Shown piece by piece: positions 41,336 to 49,146 of a stretch of 64,000 nucleotides of DNA. Below the pieces are notes generated by a model. That model worked only from the letters and a program-made list of their open reading frames with translations, had not been told where the DNA came from and did not search any database. How positions within the stretch are numbered: position 1 is the first letter of the stretch; every line of letters begins with the position of its first letter. The stretch is from Adhaeribacter soli (GTDB taxonomy: Bacteria; Bacteroidota; Bacteroidia; Cytophagales; Hymenobacteraceae), in NCBI RefSeq assembly GCF_008727925.1, contig NZ_VTWT01000003.1, forward strand, positions 453,547 through 517,546, written 5' to 3'. A program made the position numbers and the translations under genes.

Positions 41336-42400
41336 TTGAAAACAGTATCCTTTTTACTTAAAAGACTCGCGCACGGCCTGCTGATCCTGCTGGGCGTGGT
41401 GGTTACGGTTTTCTTTTTGTTCAACGTGCTGCCCGGCGATCCGGTAGCTTTGCTGGCCGGTCAGCGTTCCGACCTTTCCACGCGCGAAGCCATTACGAAA
41501 GAACTGGGTTTGGATAAACCGTTGCCGGTACAGTTGCTCTACTACGTAAACGATATTTCCCCGCTGGGTATTCACGCTGCCGATTCTGCTACGCAAGCCA
41601 AATACGATTACAAGAAAATAGTGCCGGTTTCCGGCGAAAAAGTGCTGGCCTGGAAAACGCCTTACTTGCGGCGTTCCTTTCAGAGCAATAAAAATGTAAC
41701 CGATATCCTGCTCGATCATTTTACCGGAACGCTTTGGCTGGCCGCCGCCGCTATGCTTATTGCATCTGTAATAGGAATTACATTTGGCATATTAGCAGCG
41801 CTTAAACCGCACAGCTGGCTCGATCACACGCTCATTTCCACGTCCATTCTGGGAATTTCGGTGCCATCTTTTGTAGCCGCCATTCTCATTGCCATGACTT
41901 TCGGTTTTTACTGGAGCCACCTTACCGGCTTAAACCTGACCGGGCAGTTATTCGAAATCGATCCGTTTGAAGGCCGGAAGCTGGAATTGCGTAATTTAAT
42001 TCTGCCGGCAGTTGCCCTGGGAATCCGTCCGCTGGCCATTATTACGCAATTAACCCGAAGCTCTATGGTAGATGTTTTGAGTCAGGATTACATCCGGACG
42101 GCACGCGCTAAAGGATTGTCAAAAAGCAACATTATCCGGAAACATGCCCTGAAAAATGCCCTGAATCCGGTAATTACGGCCGTTTCCGGCTGGCTGGCTT
42201 CGCTTATGGCGGGTGCGTTCTTCATCGAATACATTTTCAACTGGAAAGGCCTGGGTTCGGTAACCTTACGGGCGGTAGAAAACCTCGATTTTCCGGTGGT
42301 AATGGGCGCAACCCTGTTCATCGCTTTCCTGTTCATTCTCATCAACATCCTCGTCGATCTGATGTACACCGTGCTCGATCCGCGGGTGAAACTCGACTAG
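41336..42400 (+). CDS. ABC transporter permease (dipeptide/oligopeptide type, DppB-like)
   Basis: A 354-aa inner-membrane permease. The N-terminal hydrophobic segment and FLFNVLPGDPVALLAGQ are typical of DppB/OppB subunits. Further membrane segments follow from about residue 130, and the cytoplasmic EAA-type loop reads DYIRTARAKGLSKSNIIRKH. A 60-residue insertion after the first segment (about 60-120) is longer than in E. coli DppB and common in Bacteroidota. The start is a TTG immediately after the repeat; no ATG is near. The other transporter subunits are not in this window. It is followed by aroK after 2 bp. Confidence 0.9.
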   Translation: MKTVSFLLKRLAHGLLILLGVVVTVFFLFNVLPGDPVALLAGQRSDLSTREAITKELGLDKPLPVQLLYYVNDISPLGIHAADSATQAKYDYKKIVPVSGEKVLAWKTPYLRRSFQSNKNVTDILLDHFTGTLWLAAAAMLIASVIGITFGILAALKPHSWLDHTLISTSILGISVPSFVAAILIAMTFGFYWSHLTGLNLTGQLFEIDPFEGRKLELRNLILPAVALGIRPLAIITQLTRSSMVDVLSQDYIRTARAKGLSKSNIIRKHALKNALNPVITAVSGWLASLMAGAFFIEYIFNWKGLGSVTLRAVENLDFPVVMGATLFIAFLFILINILVDLMYTVLDPRVKLD

Positions 42401-42402
42401 CC

Positions 42403-42930
42403 ATGCACATCTATTTAATCGGTATGCCCGGCGCCGGAAAAACTACCCTCGGCCGGCAGCTTGCCGCTACTCTGAACCTTCCTTTTATTGATCTGGATGA
42501 AGCTATCGAAAAGCAGGCCGGTTTAACCATTCCACAACTATTTGAGCAAAAAGGAGAAGCTTATTTCCGGCAACTGGAATCCGAAGTTCTGAAAACCGTT
42601 TCTGATTCTGCCGAAAGACTGGTAATTGCCACCGGCGGCGGCACGCCCTGCTTTTCCGACAATATGGCTTTTATGAACAAAAATGGCACTACAGTTTATT
42701 TAAGAACCGAACCGGATGTTCTGGTGCAAAGGCTTTTAAATCAGGAGTTAAGCCAAAGACCTTTACTTAAGGGAAAATCGGAAACAGAACTGCTGGCCTA
42801 TTTAACGCAAACAATAACGGCCCGGCAACCGTTTTACTTACAGGCTGGTATTATTTTTGAAGCGCGGGATAATATGCAGGCTGTGGCACAACTGTCAGCT
42901 TTTATTAGTCGTTTCGAAAGCAGTTGCTAA
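42403..42930 (+). CDS. aroK: shikimate kinase
   Basis: A 175-aa kinase phosphorylating shikimate in aromatic amino-acid synthesis. The Walker A motif GMPGAGKTT is at residues 7-15, the substrate Asp is in IDLDEA (D30, D32), and GGG (78-80, ATGGGTP) contacts shikimate. A lid region with SQRPLL follows near residue 116. The ATG lies 2 bp after the permease stop, so the genes are co-transcribed. The length is normal. Confidence 0.95.
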   Translation: MHIYLIGMPGAGKTTLGRQLAATLNLPFIDLDEAIEKQAGLTIPQLFEQKGEAYFRQLESEVLKTVSDSAERLVIATGGGTPCFSDNMAFMNKNGTTVYLRTEPDVLVQRLLNQELSQRPLLKGKSETELLAYLTQTITARQPFYLQAGIIFEARDNMQAVAQLSAFISRFESSC

Positions 42931-43001
42931 GCGATGGCAGGCTTATATAACAAAATTAGCTACTTTTACCCTGAAGAAAACACGTACAAATTCCCATACC
43001 T

Positions 43002-43610
43002 ATGAAACCGAATCATAAAGGCAGTGCCCAATTGTTCGAGAACCCTTTTCTGGAGCGGCTCACCAAAACCCATATTGCGCTCCCGATTTCTATTTTCATT
43101 GCCATTTCTATCGGGCTTATCTATTATGGATTCATGCATGGCTTCCTCGATGTGCTTTCGGCCATTGGCTTGTTCTTTGCCGGCTGGCTGATCTTTTCTT
43201 TGATCGAGTACATGGCGCACCGGCACGTATTCCACATGGAGCCTACCAATAATTTTAAAAAGAACATTCAGTATAAATTCCACGGCAACCACCACGACTA
43301 CCCGAAAGATAAAGACCGGCTGGCCATGCCGCCCATTGTGAGTTTGTTTATTTCCTCTTTCCTGTTCTTTACCTTCAGACTGGTTTTCGGACAGTTTGTA
43401 TTCGGTATTGTAGCCGGTTTACTGTTTGGCTACGCGCTTTACCTGTTCGTGCACTATGCCGTACATGCCTACGCCCCGCCTAAGAACTTTCTGAAAACGC
43501 TCTGGATCCACCACAGCATTCACCATTATAAAGATCCGAACCGTGCTTACGGCGTATCTTCTCCGCTTTGGGACTGGGTATTCGGTACCATGCCGGAACG
43601 GAAGAAATAG
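43002..43610 (+). CDS. fatty-acid hydroxylase / sterol desaturase family membrane protein
   Basis: A 202-aa di-iron membrane enzyme with the full set of His motifs: HRHVFH (73-78), HGNHHDYP (94-101), HYAVH (151-155) and HHSIHH (170-175). The four hydrophobic segments at about 28-45, 50-70, 112-128 and 133-152 fit the family. It is close in layout to the fatty-acid 2-hydroxylase (Scs7/FA2H) catalytic domain, so it may make 2-hydroxy fatty acids for sphingolipids or lipid A in this phylum (inference). TACTTTTA, one base from the -7 consensus, lies 34 bp upstream. A terminator follows. Confidence 0.88.
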   Translation: MKPNHKGSAQLFENPFLERLTKTHIALPISIFIAISIGLIYYGFMHGFLDVLSAIGLFFAGWLIFSLIEYMAHRHVFHMEPTNNFKKNIQYKFHGNHHDYPKDKDRLAMPPIVSLFISSFLFFTFRLVFGQFVFGIVAGLLFGYALYLFVHYAVHAYAPPKNFLKTLWIHHSIHHYKDPNRAYGVSSPLWDWVFGTMPERKK

Positions 43611-43633
43611 ATAGTTATCTTTATCTATTGAAT

Positions 43634-43660
43634 TAAAAAGGGACTTCGGCCCCTTTTTTT
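43634..43660 (+). terminator. terminator after the fatty-acid hydroxylase gene
   Basis: Stem AAAAAGGG with CCCTTTTT around ACTTCGGC, followed by Ts. Confidence 0.75.
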
Positions 43661-43724
43661 TATGCCCGGATTTTACCTAAAGCTGGTGCTCAATAGCCTA
43701 TAAACTGAAGAGTAATTCCGTTCG

Positions 43725-43772
43725 CCGTTGTTGCATATTTTCATTATAGCTATCAGACTAAGTTGATATATT
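43725..43772. repeat. solo end of the 52963-53184 element family
   Basis: CCGTTGTTGCATATTTTCAT and the following 28 bp match the left end of the element at 52961 on, including the TATAGCTATCAGACTAAG stretch. No right end is visible nearby. Confidence 0.6.
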
Positions 43773-43860
43773 GTGTTATCGCGGCCTTGTGAAGGCAGGG
43801 CAGTTTTATCCTAAAAAAACAGCTTTTTCAGATACTTTTATCCGAAAACTTCCTGTTAGG

Positions 43861-43946
43861 GGTCTATTGATCCCCGGATTGTAGCCTGAAAATGGACCAC
43901 GCGGGCTAATAAGCCCGCAACAGGATGCTTCCGGATCAATAGATCC
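43861..43946. repeat. 86-bp nested palindrome
   Basis: Outer arms GGTCTATTGATCCCCGGA (43861-43878) and TCCGGATCAATAGATCC (43930-43946) enclose a perfect inner hairpin GCGGGCTAATAAGCCCGC (43901-43918). Confidence 0.75.
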
Positions 43947-43949
43947 GAA

Positions 43950-44500
43950 AGATCAAACGGAGAGGATCCGCTAGAATGAAACAGCCCTGCTTGTGAAGTG
44001 AACTATCGCATGCCGAACCCTGACGAAAAGCATTTTTTACAGCTACGCTGGATCCTTTCGACTCCCGTCTCAGGAATGCTCAAATGGCGCAGTAGTATGT
44101 AATAGTTTCTTCGGAGCTTCCCTCGCAAGTTTCGTGGTCCCGCCCTTGCTTATGCTCTGTATGGCATCATGCATTGGCTTCGTCTGATGATTATTCTGTT
44201 TTTGCCGGCCATTATCTTGCAGCCTGCTTTTACCCGATAAATAAAACTTTTTGAAGCGCCAGAGTCTTCTTTGTGCAGCACTGGGGCTTTTATGTTTCAA
44301 CTGTAAGCCGGTTCCTGTCTAATACACAAGGGTATTTTTGAGACTTTTAGCAAGTGCCGTAATTACGTATCGGTATAGCGAGCCAACATATTGCCGGCCG
44401 AATTGCCGGTTCTTTTAGCGGTTTGAGCTGCATGCTTGCAATCTTCATGTTCTATCAGGCTCTTTAGTTGTAATTGGGTAAAGTACATCAATCTGTACGG
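43950..44500. other. non-coding stretch without recognisable gene
   Basis: Between the palindrome and the DnaA-box cluster I see no supported gene. A 76-codon frame on the minus strand (44070-44300) starts MKHKSPSAAQRRLW but has no familiar motif and poor coding character. A minus-strand fragment reading LIEHEDCKHAAQTAKRTGNS (about 44400-44460) may be a remnant, also unidentified. Confidence 0.4.
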
Positions 44501-44504
44501 CGAT

Positions 44505-44982
44505 TTATGCACAATTTTGTCCACAGGCTTATATGTGCTTTTTCTTCCGGAATTAAGTCTAGATTTTATGAATTAAGTTTTAAAAAGCCCGCCCCGGTAG
44601 TAGTTATCCTCATTTTAGTGAAAATTATAATGCTTTATTCATGCACGCTGTTAGACGGGAAATTGCTAAAATATAATTTAAAAGAGGATTAGTGCCGCAA
44701 TGTGGATAAGTAAGGTTGTTTTTCGTTTTCCACAGGCAGAATTCCAAAAAGTATAAACCGGTCAATTATAAATTTACACATTGTCTTTGAAAAAGCAATT
44801 TTTTTAAATATTGTACAATGGTATTTAACCAATAATAAATATCAAATATAGTTATATTAGGCTATATAAATATGATTTAATACAGAAGTAACATTTTATT
44901 AAATATTTAAATTTTCATATGTTTAAAAATAATGTATAAATATATCCATAGTGTTTGCGCTGTTACCTTGTTGTGTGAATAA
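44505..44982. other. candidate chromosomal replication origin (DnaA-box cluster plus AT-rich tract)
   Basis: Three full matches to the DnaA box TTATnCACA occur here: TTATGCACA at 44505-44513, TGTGGATAA at 44701-44709 and TGTGAATAA at 44974-44982 (the last two inverted). Two one-mismatch copies are TTGTCCACA at 44517-44525 and TTTTCCACA at 44726-44734. Between about 44766 and 44950 the sequence is extremely AT-rich, suitable for unwinding. The stretch is non-coding within a 1.4 kb spacer. dnaA itself is not in the window, which does not exclude an origin in this phylum. Confidence 0.5.
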
Positions 44983-44987
44983 CTTTG
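44954..44987 (+). promoter_or_regulatory. promoter of the 747-aa T9SS protein, overlapping a DnaA box
   Basis: TTTG (44954-44957) and TAACTTTG (44980-44987) are separated by 22 bp, slightly long. The DnaA box at 44974-44982 overlaps the -7 element by three bases, so DnaA could affect this promoter. Confidence 0.5.
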
Positions 44988-45033
44988 GAAAGGTGAAAAA
45001 CCCTTTCTAAACCCTCTAAACCACACAACACCT

Positions 45034-47277
45034 ATGAAAAGGAGATTTGTACTTTCCCGATCCGCAATTGCCGCCTGTATAGCTGCCTTATGTCAGCTCG
45101 GAACCAGCGGAAAAGCCCAGGCCCAGGTAAGCATTAACCAGCTTGGCAGTTACACCCAAAACTTCAATAGCCTGCAAAACACAGGCACTGGTACCTGGAC
45201 AGATAACGTTACCCTGCCGGGTTGGTATGCTGCCAACGGTACCACGGCGGCAACGGCCTATGTAGCAAGTAATGGTTCATCCACAACCACCGGGCTTAAA
45301 AGTTATGGTTCTGCCGGTAGTACCGACCGTGCCCTGGGATGTGTGAACGCTGCCAGCGGCACGCATTACTATGGTGTTCGCCTGAAAAATAATACCGGCA
45401 GCACGATAAGCCGGTTTATTATTTCCTACACCGCCGAATTATGGGCCAAACCCAGCGGTAATAAAAATGCTACGGTAAAATTCCATTACCAGGTTGGCGG
45501 AACCAGCCTGAATGCCGGAAACTGGACCGAGCAAACCGTAGACCAGCTTACCTTTAAAACCGGCGGGGGAGGTGCATCAACGCTTAATGGCAACCTGGCA
45601 AACTACCGCTCTACCATAACGTTCTCTACGCCTGCACTTAACCTGGCACCAGGCGCCGAAATTATGTTCCGCTGGGCTGATGCTACCTCCAATGGTATCT
45701 ATGTTGGGCTCGATGATATTACCATTACGCCAACCAATTCCAATTTGTATTACAGCAAAAGTTCCGGCGCACTTACTACGCTTTCCAGCTGGGGACCCAA
45801 TACCGACGGGTCAGGAACGAGCCCGTCTGCTTTCAGCAATGGTACCTTTATCATAGCCAACCGCACAACTTCCACCCTGACCGCCGACTGGACCGTAGCC
45901 AGTACTGCCAAAGTGCTGTTAGGAGAAGGCACCTTTACTGTGCCGTCAGCCTATAAGTTGGTTGGAACCATAGATGTGGCGGCTAATACTACCCTTACTT
46001 TAGCTAATACCGTGCTGCCAACGCTGGGAAATCTTGCCGATAACAGTAAGATCATTTACAACAGCAGCAGTACCCAGGCCTTGCCGGGTGGTGATTATAG
46101 TATTCTTACAATTTCCGGAACGGGAACCAAACAACTCAGTGCCAATACCCGCATTAAGAAAAGCCTGGAATTTACCGGTGCAAAGCTGGAACTGGGAAAC
46201 TATGACCTGGAATTATTCCCGGATGCCCTTATTTCAGGAGTAAGTACCTCCAGCTATATTGTAACCAATGGCAGCGGCAGCCTGGAGCAGGAAGTTGCCA
46301 ACGATGCCGTAGACGTTATTTTTCCGGTAGGAACCAGTGCTTACATGCCCGTACGGATCAGGCAGAGCAGCGCCGGCACTACCGATAATTTCCGGGTGAA
46401 AGCAATCGACGGTGTTTATCCGAGCTACATTAATAACCAGCCACACGGGAAGCCGTTCCAGGAAAAAGCCGTTAACCTTACCTGGATCGTAGACGAAGAA
46501 GTGACTGGCGGCTCCGACGTAACCCTTACCATGGAGTGGGACGGAAGCAAATCGCTTTCCAATTTCGATGCTTCCAAAACCCAGATCAGCCACTTTTATA
46601 ACGGCTCCTGGGATGATGCCACCCCTGTAAGCGCCAATAACTTAACCGGCCGGTATTCGCTGAGCCGGAGCGGCATTACTTCTTTCTCGCCTTTCGGGGT
46701 ATTTTCCGGAAGCCCGGGAACCCTGCCGGTAGAGCTGGTTAGCTTCCAGGCCCTGCGTACCGATAAAGGCGTAAGCTGCACCTGGGCTACGGCTACCGAA
46801 AAAGACAACAGCCATTTTTCGGTAGAAAGAAGCCTGACCGGGAAAGAATTCAGCCCGATCGGGACCGTTAAAGGCACCGGAAATTCCTCCCAAACCGTTT
46901 CCTATACGTTTCAGGATGAGCAGGTGCCGGCCAGCCTGGTTTACTACCGCCTCCGCCAGACCGACTTCGATGGTACCGAATCTTTCTCAAAAGTAGTGGC
47001 CGTAAGAAAAGCAGAAAGTAATAATTTGCTGAAAGCTGCCTTGTATCCGAACCCGGCTGGCGGTATTCGCTACCTGAAAGCAGAACTGGCCGAAGCAACC
47101 CCCGCCGAAATAACGGTAACAGATGCACAGGGAAAAGTAATTCTGCAGGCCAGGGCCGGAGCAGAAATGCTGAAGTACGGCTTCCCGCTGAACCTGGCGG
47201 GGCAACCCAAAGGCGTTTACTTTATTTCCGTAAGAACCGATAAAGAAGTAAGCACCCTCCGGGCTCTGCAGCATTAA
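45034..47277 (+). CDS. T9SS type A cargo protein, adhesin/nuclease-like layout unknown
   Basis: A 747-aa secreted protein with a signal peptide (about residues 1-30, ending GKAQAQ). A first beta domain (about 35-235; SYTQNFNSLQNTGTGTW, FRWADATSNGIYVGLDDITI) is of the kind found at the front of many Bacteroidota surface proteins. A beta-helix-like middle follows (about 240-420), then a fibronectin-like domain (about 570-655; LPVELVSFQALRTDKGVSCTW, VYYRLRQTDFDGT). The end is a type A sorting domain (about 668-747; LYPNPAGGIRYL, GVYFISVRTD). No catalytic motif is seen. It sits directly after the candidate origin, and a 14-bp tandem repeat begins at its stop. Confidence 0.82.
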   Translation: MKRRFVLSRSAIAACIAALCQLGTSGKAQAQVSINQLGSYTQNFNSLQNTGTGTWTDNVTLPGWYAANGTTAATAYVASNGSSTTTGLKSYGSAGSTDRALGCVNAASGTHYYGVRLKNNTGSTISRFIISYTAELWAKPSGNKNATVKFHYQVGGTSLNAGNWTEQTVDQLTFKTGGGGASTLNGNLANYRSTITFSTPALNLAPGAEIMFRWADATSNGIYVGLDDITITPTNSNLYYSKSSGALTTLSSWGPNTDGSGTSPSAFSNGTFIIANRTTSTLTADWTVASTAKVLLGEGTFTVPSAYKLVGTIDVAANTTLTLANTVLPTLGNLADNSKIIYNSSSTQALPGGDYSILTISGTGTKQLSANTRIKKSLEFTGAKLELGNYDLELFPDALISGVSTSSYIVTNGSGSLEQEVANDAVDVIFPVGTSAYMPVRIRQSSAGTTDNFRVKAIDGVYPSYINNQPHGKPFQEKAVNLTWIVDEEVTGGSDVTLTMEWDGSKSLSNFDASKTQISHFYNGSWDDATPVSANNLTGRYSLSRSGITSFSPFGVFSGSPGTLPVELVSFQALRTDKGVSCTWATATEKDNSHFSVERSLTGKEFSPIGTVKGTGNSSQTVSYTFQDEQVPASLVYYRLRQTDFDGTESFSKVVAVRKAESNNLLKAALYPNPAGGIRYLKAELAEATPAEITVTDAQGKVILQARAGAEMLKYGFPLNLAGQPKGVYFISVRTDKEVSTLRALQH

Positions 47278-47279
47278 CA

Positions 47280-47329
47280 GTGCTGAACCTAAAGTGTTGA
47301 ACCTAAAGTGTTGAACCTAAGGTGCTGAA
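47280..47329 (+). repeat. 14-bp tandem repeat (GTGTTGAACCTAAA), 3.6 copies
   Basis: Units begin at 47280, 47294 and 47308 with single-base differences, and a partial unit follows. It lies between a stop codon and a terminator. Confidence 0.9.
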
Positions 47330-47352
47330 AACGGTACTTAAATAGGCAAAAA

Positions 47353-47385
47353 AAAGCCTGCTCATGTTTCTGAGCAGGCTTTCTT
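47353..47385. terminator. bidirectional terminator
   Basis: A perfect 12-bp stem (AAAGCCTGCTCA at 47353-47364 and complement at 47371-47382) with a TGTTTC loop, between the T9SS gene and the small lipoprotein gene. Confidence 0.9.
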
Positions 47386-47398
47386 ATTCCAATCGAGA

Positions 47399-47575
47399 TT
47401 AGCGTCGTCCGCGGATAACCCGAAGCAGCCACATAATAAGCAGTACAACTAAAACAATGCCTATTACGGCAGTCCACATCCCGGCTTTAAAAATGTTGCC
47501 GATTGCTTCGCATCCCGATAAGGTGAAAAGCAGGATAATGACCAGCGCGCTAAAATATAATTTCAGGTCTTTCAT
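47399..47575 (-). CDS. 58-aa small membrane lipoprotein
   Basis: A short gene (ATG at 47575, TAA at 47399-47401). The product starts MKDLKLYFSALVIILLFTLS and continues GCEAIGNIFKAG. The lipobox (TLSGC) puts the lipidated Cys at residue 22. It is followed by a single membrane segment (about 33-51, WTAVIGIVLVVLLIMWLL) and a basic end (RVIRGRR). Small proteins of this layout are widespread in Bacteroidota and sometimes misannotated as phosphatidate cytidylyltransferase; no function is established. The frame, lipobox, strong hydrophobic core and position against a terminator make it credible. Confidence 0.7.
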   Translation of the reverse strand: MKDLKLYFSALVIILLFTLSGCEAIGNIFKAGMWTAVIGIVLVVLLIMWLLRVIRGRR

Positions 47576-47757
47576 AGTTTTGTCAGGTTTAGGTTAGAAA
47601 CAAAACAACATTTTGGCTGTTGCTTAATATATAACTGATACTATTTTTAGCGGAAAAGGTTTGTGTTGTTGCGCTTAGGGGAGGTTTGTGTTCCTGATTC
47701 GTATTCCTGAAAAACGTTTTTGCCTTTTGTAAAGCCCTTGGAAGTGGTTCCCAAAGC

Positions 47758-47930
47758 CTATCTTTGTGTCAGTACCGGTAGTACTTTTTCCCCGAAAACA
47801 TCAATAAATTGTTCCTGAGCCAGGTTTACGTTGTGCAGGTATAAATGCGAAAAGCCCGGTTTCGGATCCTTGCTTAACCATTTAATATGTTCTTCAGGAT
47901 CGGCTGAAATTTTAACGTGTGGTGCAAGGC
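47758..47930 (-). pseudogene. C-terminal remnant of an LLM-class flavin-dependent oxidoreductase
   Basis: The minus strand reads APHVKISADPEEHIKWLSKD, then PKPGFSHLYLHNVNLAQEQF, then IDVFGEKVLPVLTQ and a stop at 47758-47760. This matches the end of luciferase-like (F420/FMN-type) monooxygenases, especially the LHNVN-x-x-QEQFIDVFGEKVLP block. An in-frame stop cuts it off upstream after about seven residues, and no N-terminal part is present. It is a decayed fragment of about 55 codons from a protein normally near 320 aa. Confidence 0.7.
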
Positions 47931-47937
47931 CTTATCT

Positions 47938-48114
47938 TTATTTTTTTGCCAATATAGCTACCGTTTCGCCTCCAATACTTACTATTTGCCAAATGTTTAT
48001 CCACGGATATTTGTTTTTTAACGGTTCCGGGTTTAAAGCATTGTAGCCCTGTTCTTTCAAAATAAGTAGTAAGGCTAAAGTAACCGCATAACTTGTCTGG
48101 AAATGCAAAAACAT
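47938..48114 (-). CDS. possible 58-aa ORF, unidentified
   Basis: Runs from ATG at 48114 to TAA at 47938-47940. The product begins MFLHFQTSYAVTLALLLILK and ends SIGGETVAILAKK. The first 20 residues are hydrophobic. It lies directly upstream of the oxidoreductase remnant on the same strand, in the 611-bp gap 47576-48186, so it may be part of the same decayed region. No family is recognised and coding status is uncertain. Confidence 0.3.
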   Translation of the reverse strand: MFLHFQTSYAVTLALLLILKEQGYNALNPEPLKNKYPWINIWQIVSIGGETVAILAKK

Positions 48115-48186
48115 AACCCACCGAATTATAGGGCTTTATGTGATTTTAGTCTCGATACTAATATCCAGATACCAATGTCTTTCTAC

Positions 48187-49146
48187 TTAAGCCGAGCTTT
48201 GGGAGGGCAGTTCTTTCACCGGCATAATCACAAACTCCTGGATTCGCCAGTCCAGTTCCTCGATTTCTTTTACAGCTTTTTCGATGTGCCCGGTCAGGTT
48301 TTCTTCCGAAACCGGTACCACAAAACCTTCGCCTAAATAAACGTGCCCTTCTTCCCGCAAGCGGATGTTGCAGTTCCGGATCCAGGCTTTCCCGGCCAGC
48401 AGCGCTTTTACTTTCCCGATCAGCGGGTCGGTTTCCTGCTCATTTACCGTTTTAGGGGTTTCGTCCATCAGGTCGAAAATGGCCTGTTTTAAATTAGTGA
48501 AGCCGTCGTGGATAATATCTACCGAGATCAGGAGCGCTGCCGTAGCATCGGCCCACCACCAGCCCATACCAATTCCCACAATACCGAAAATGGCGGCCAG
48601 GGCGGTCATCCAGTCGGCTTTATTCATCTGGGCATCGGTGTACAGGTTTTTCTCGTGCAGTTTTTTGGCCAGCGGCAGTTTCATCCGGCCCAGAAATACG
48701 GCCGGAATGCTGGAATAAAGCAAAACGGCTATCATGATGTATCCCAGCCAGATCGGTTTTCCAAACAGTACGATAATGCCGATGGTAGCATGTTCGGCTT
48801 TCAGGAGGGTAGAAACGGAATCGATCACCAGGAAAGCGCCCACGGCAAACAAGGCCACCGAGCTGCACAAATACGCAATGCTGATAACCCGGTGGTACCC
48901 GTACGGAAAATTCTTATTCGGCGCTTTGTGGTAGATGCGCGACGCGATCAGAAACGAAATGGAAGGCGTAAGGCTGAGCAGGTCTTCGAACCAGGCTGTT
49001 TTCATGGCCTGCGAATTGCCCATTACCAGGTACATCAGGGCGGTGGTGCTGAGCAGGTAGAAGATCGTGATCCACTCCAGTTTTTTTGCTTTATTGAAAT
49101 CCGGGATCAGTTCGCGGGGGTATTCAAAACTCTTGAGCAGCTTCAT
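48187..49146 (-). CDS. cation diffusion facilitator family transporter, atypical subgroup
   Basis: A 319-aa inner-membrane protein with six hydrophobic segments in residues 28-235 and a cytoplasmic ferredoxin-like C-terminal domain (about 240-319), as in CDF metal/proton antiporters. The usual metal-site motifs are altered. The second segment reads WFEDLLSLTPSISF rather than DxxxD, and the fifth region reads TDAQMNKADWMTA rather than HxxxD. A subgroup of annotated CDF proteins shares this pattern, so substrate assignment by homology to zinc exporters is unsafe. The ATG overlaps the stop of the upstream binding-protein gene (ATGA), so the two proteins are made together. Confidence 0.85.
   Translation of the reverse strand: MKLLKSFEYPRELIPDFNKAKKLEWITIFYLLSTTALMYLVMGNSQAMKTAWFEDLLSLTPSISFLIASRIYHKAPNKNFPYGYHRVISIAYLCSSVALFAVGAFLVIDSVSTLLKAEHATIGIIVLFGKPIWLGYIMIAVLLYSSIPAVFLGRMKLPLAKKLHEKNLYTDAQMNKADWMTALAAIFGIVGIGMGWWWADATAALLISVDIIHDGFTNLKQAIFDLMDETPKTVNEQETDPLIGKVKALLAGKAWIRNCNIRLREEGHVYLGEGFVVPVSEENLTGHIEKAVKEIEELDWRIQEFVIMPVKELPSQSSA

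Noticed and set aside
44070..44300. 76-codon minus-strand frame as a gene
   Set aside because: No motif, promoter or family resemblance; composition is not coding-like. It is noted only in the spacer description.
47996..48006. TTATCCACG near 47998 as a further DnaA box
   Set aside because: It is a single one-mismatch copy inside a possible ORF, 3 kb from the cluster and without others nearby.
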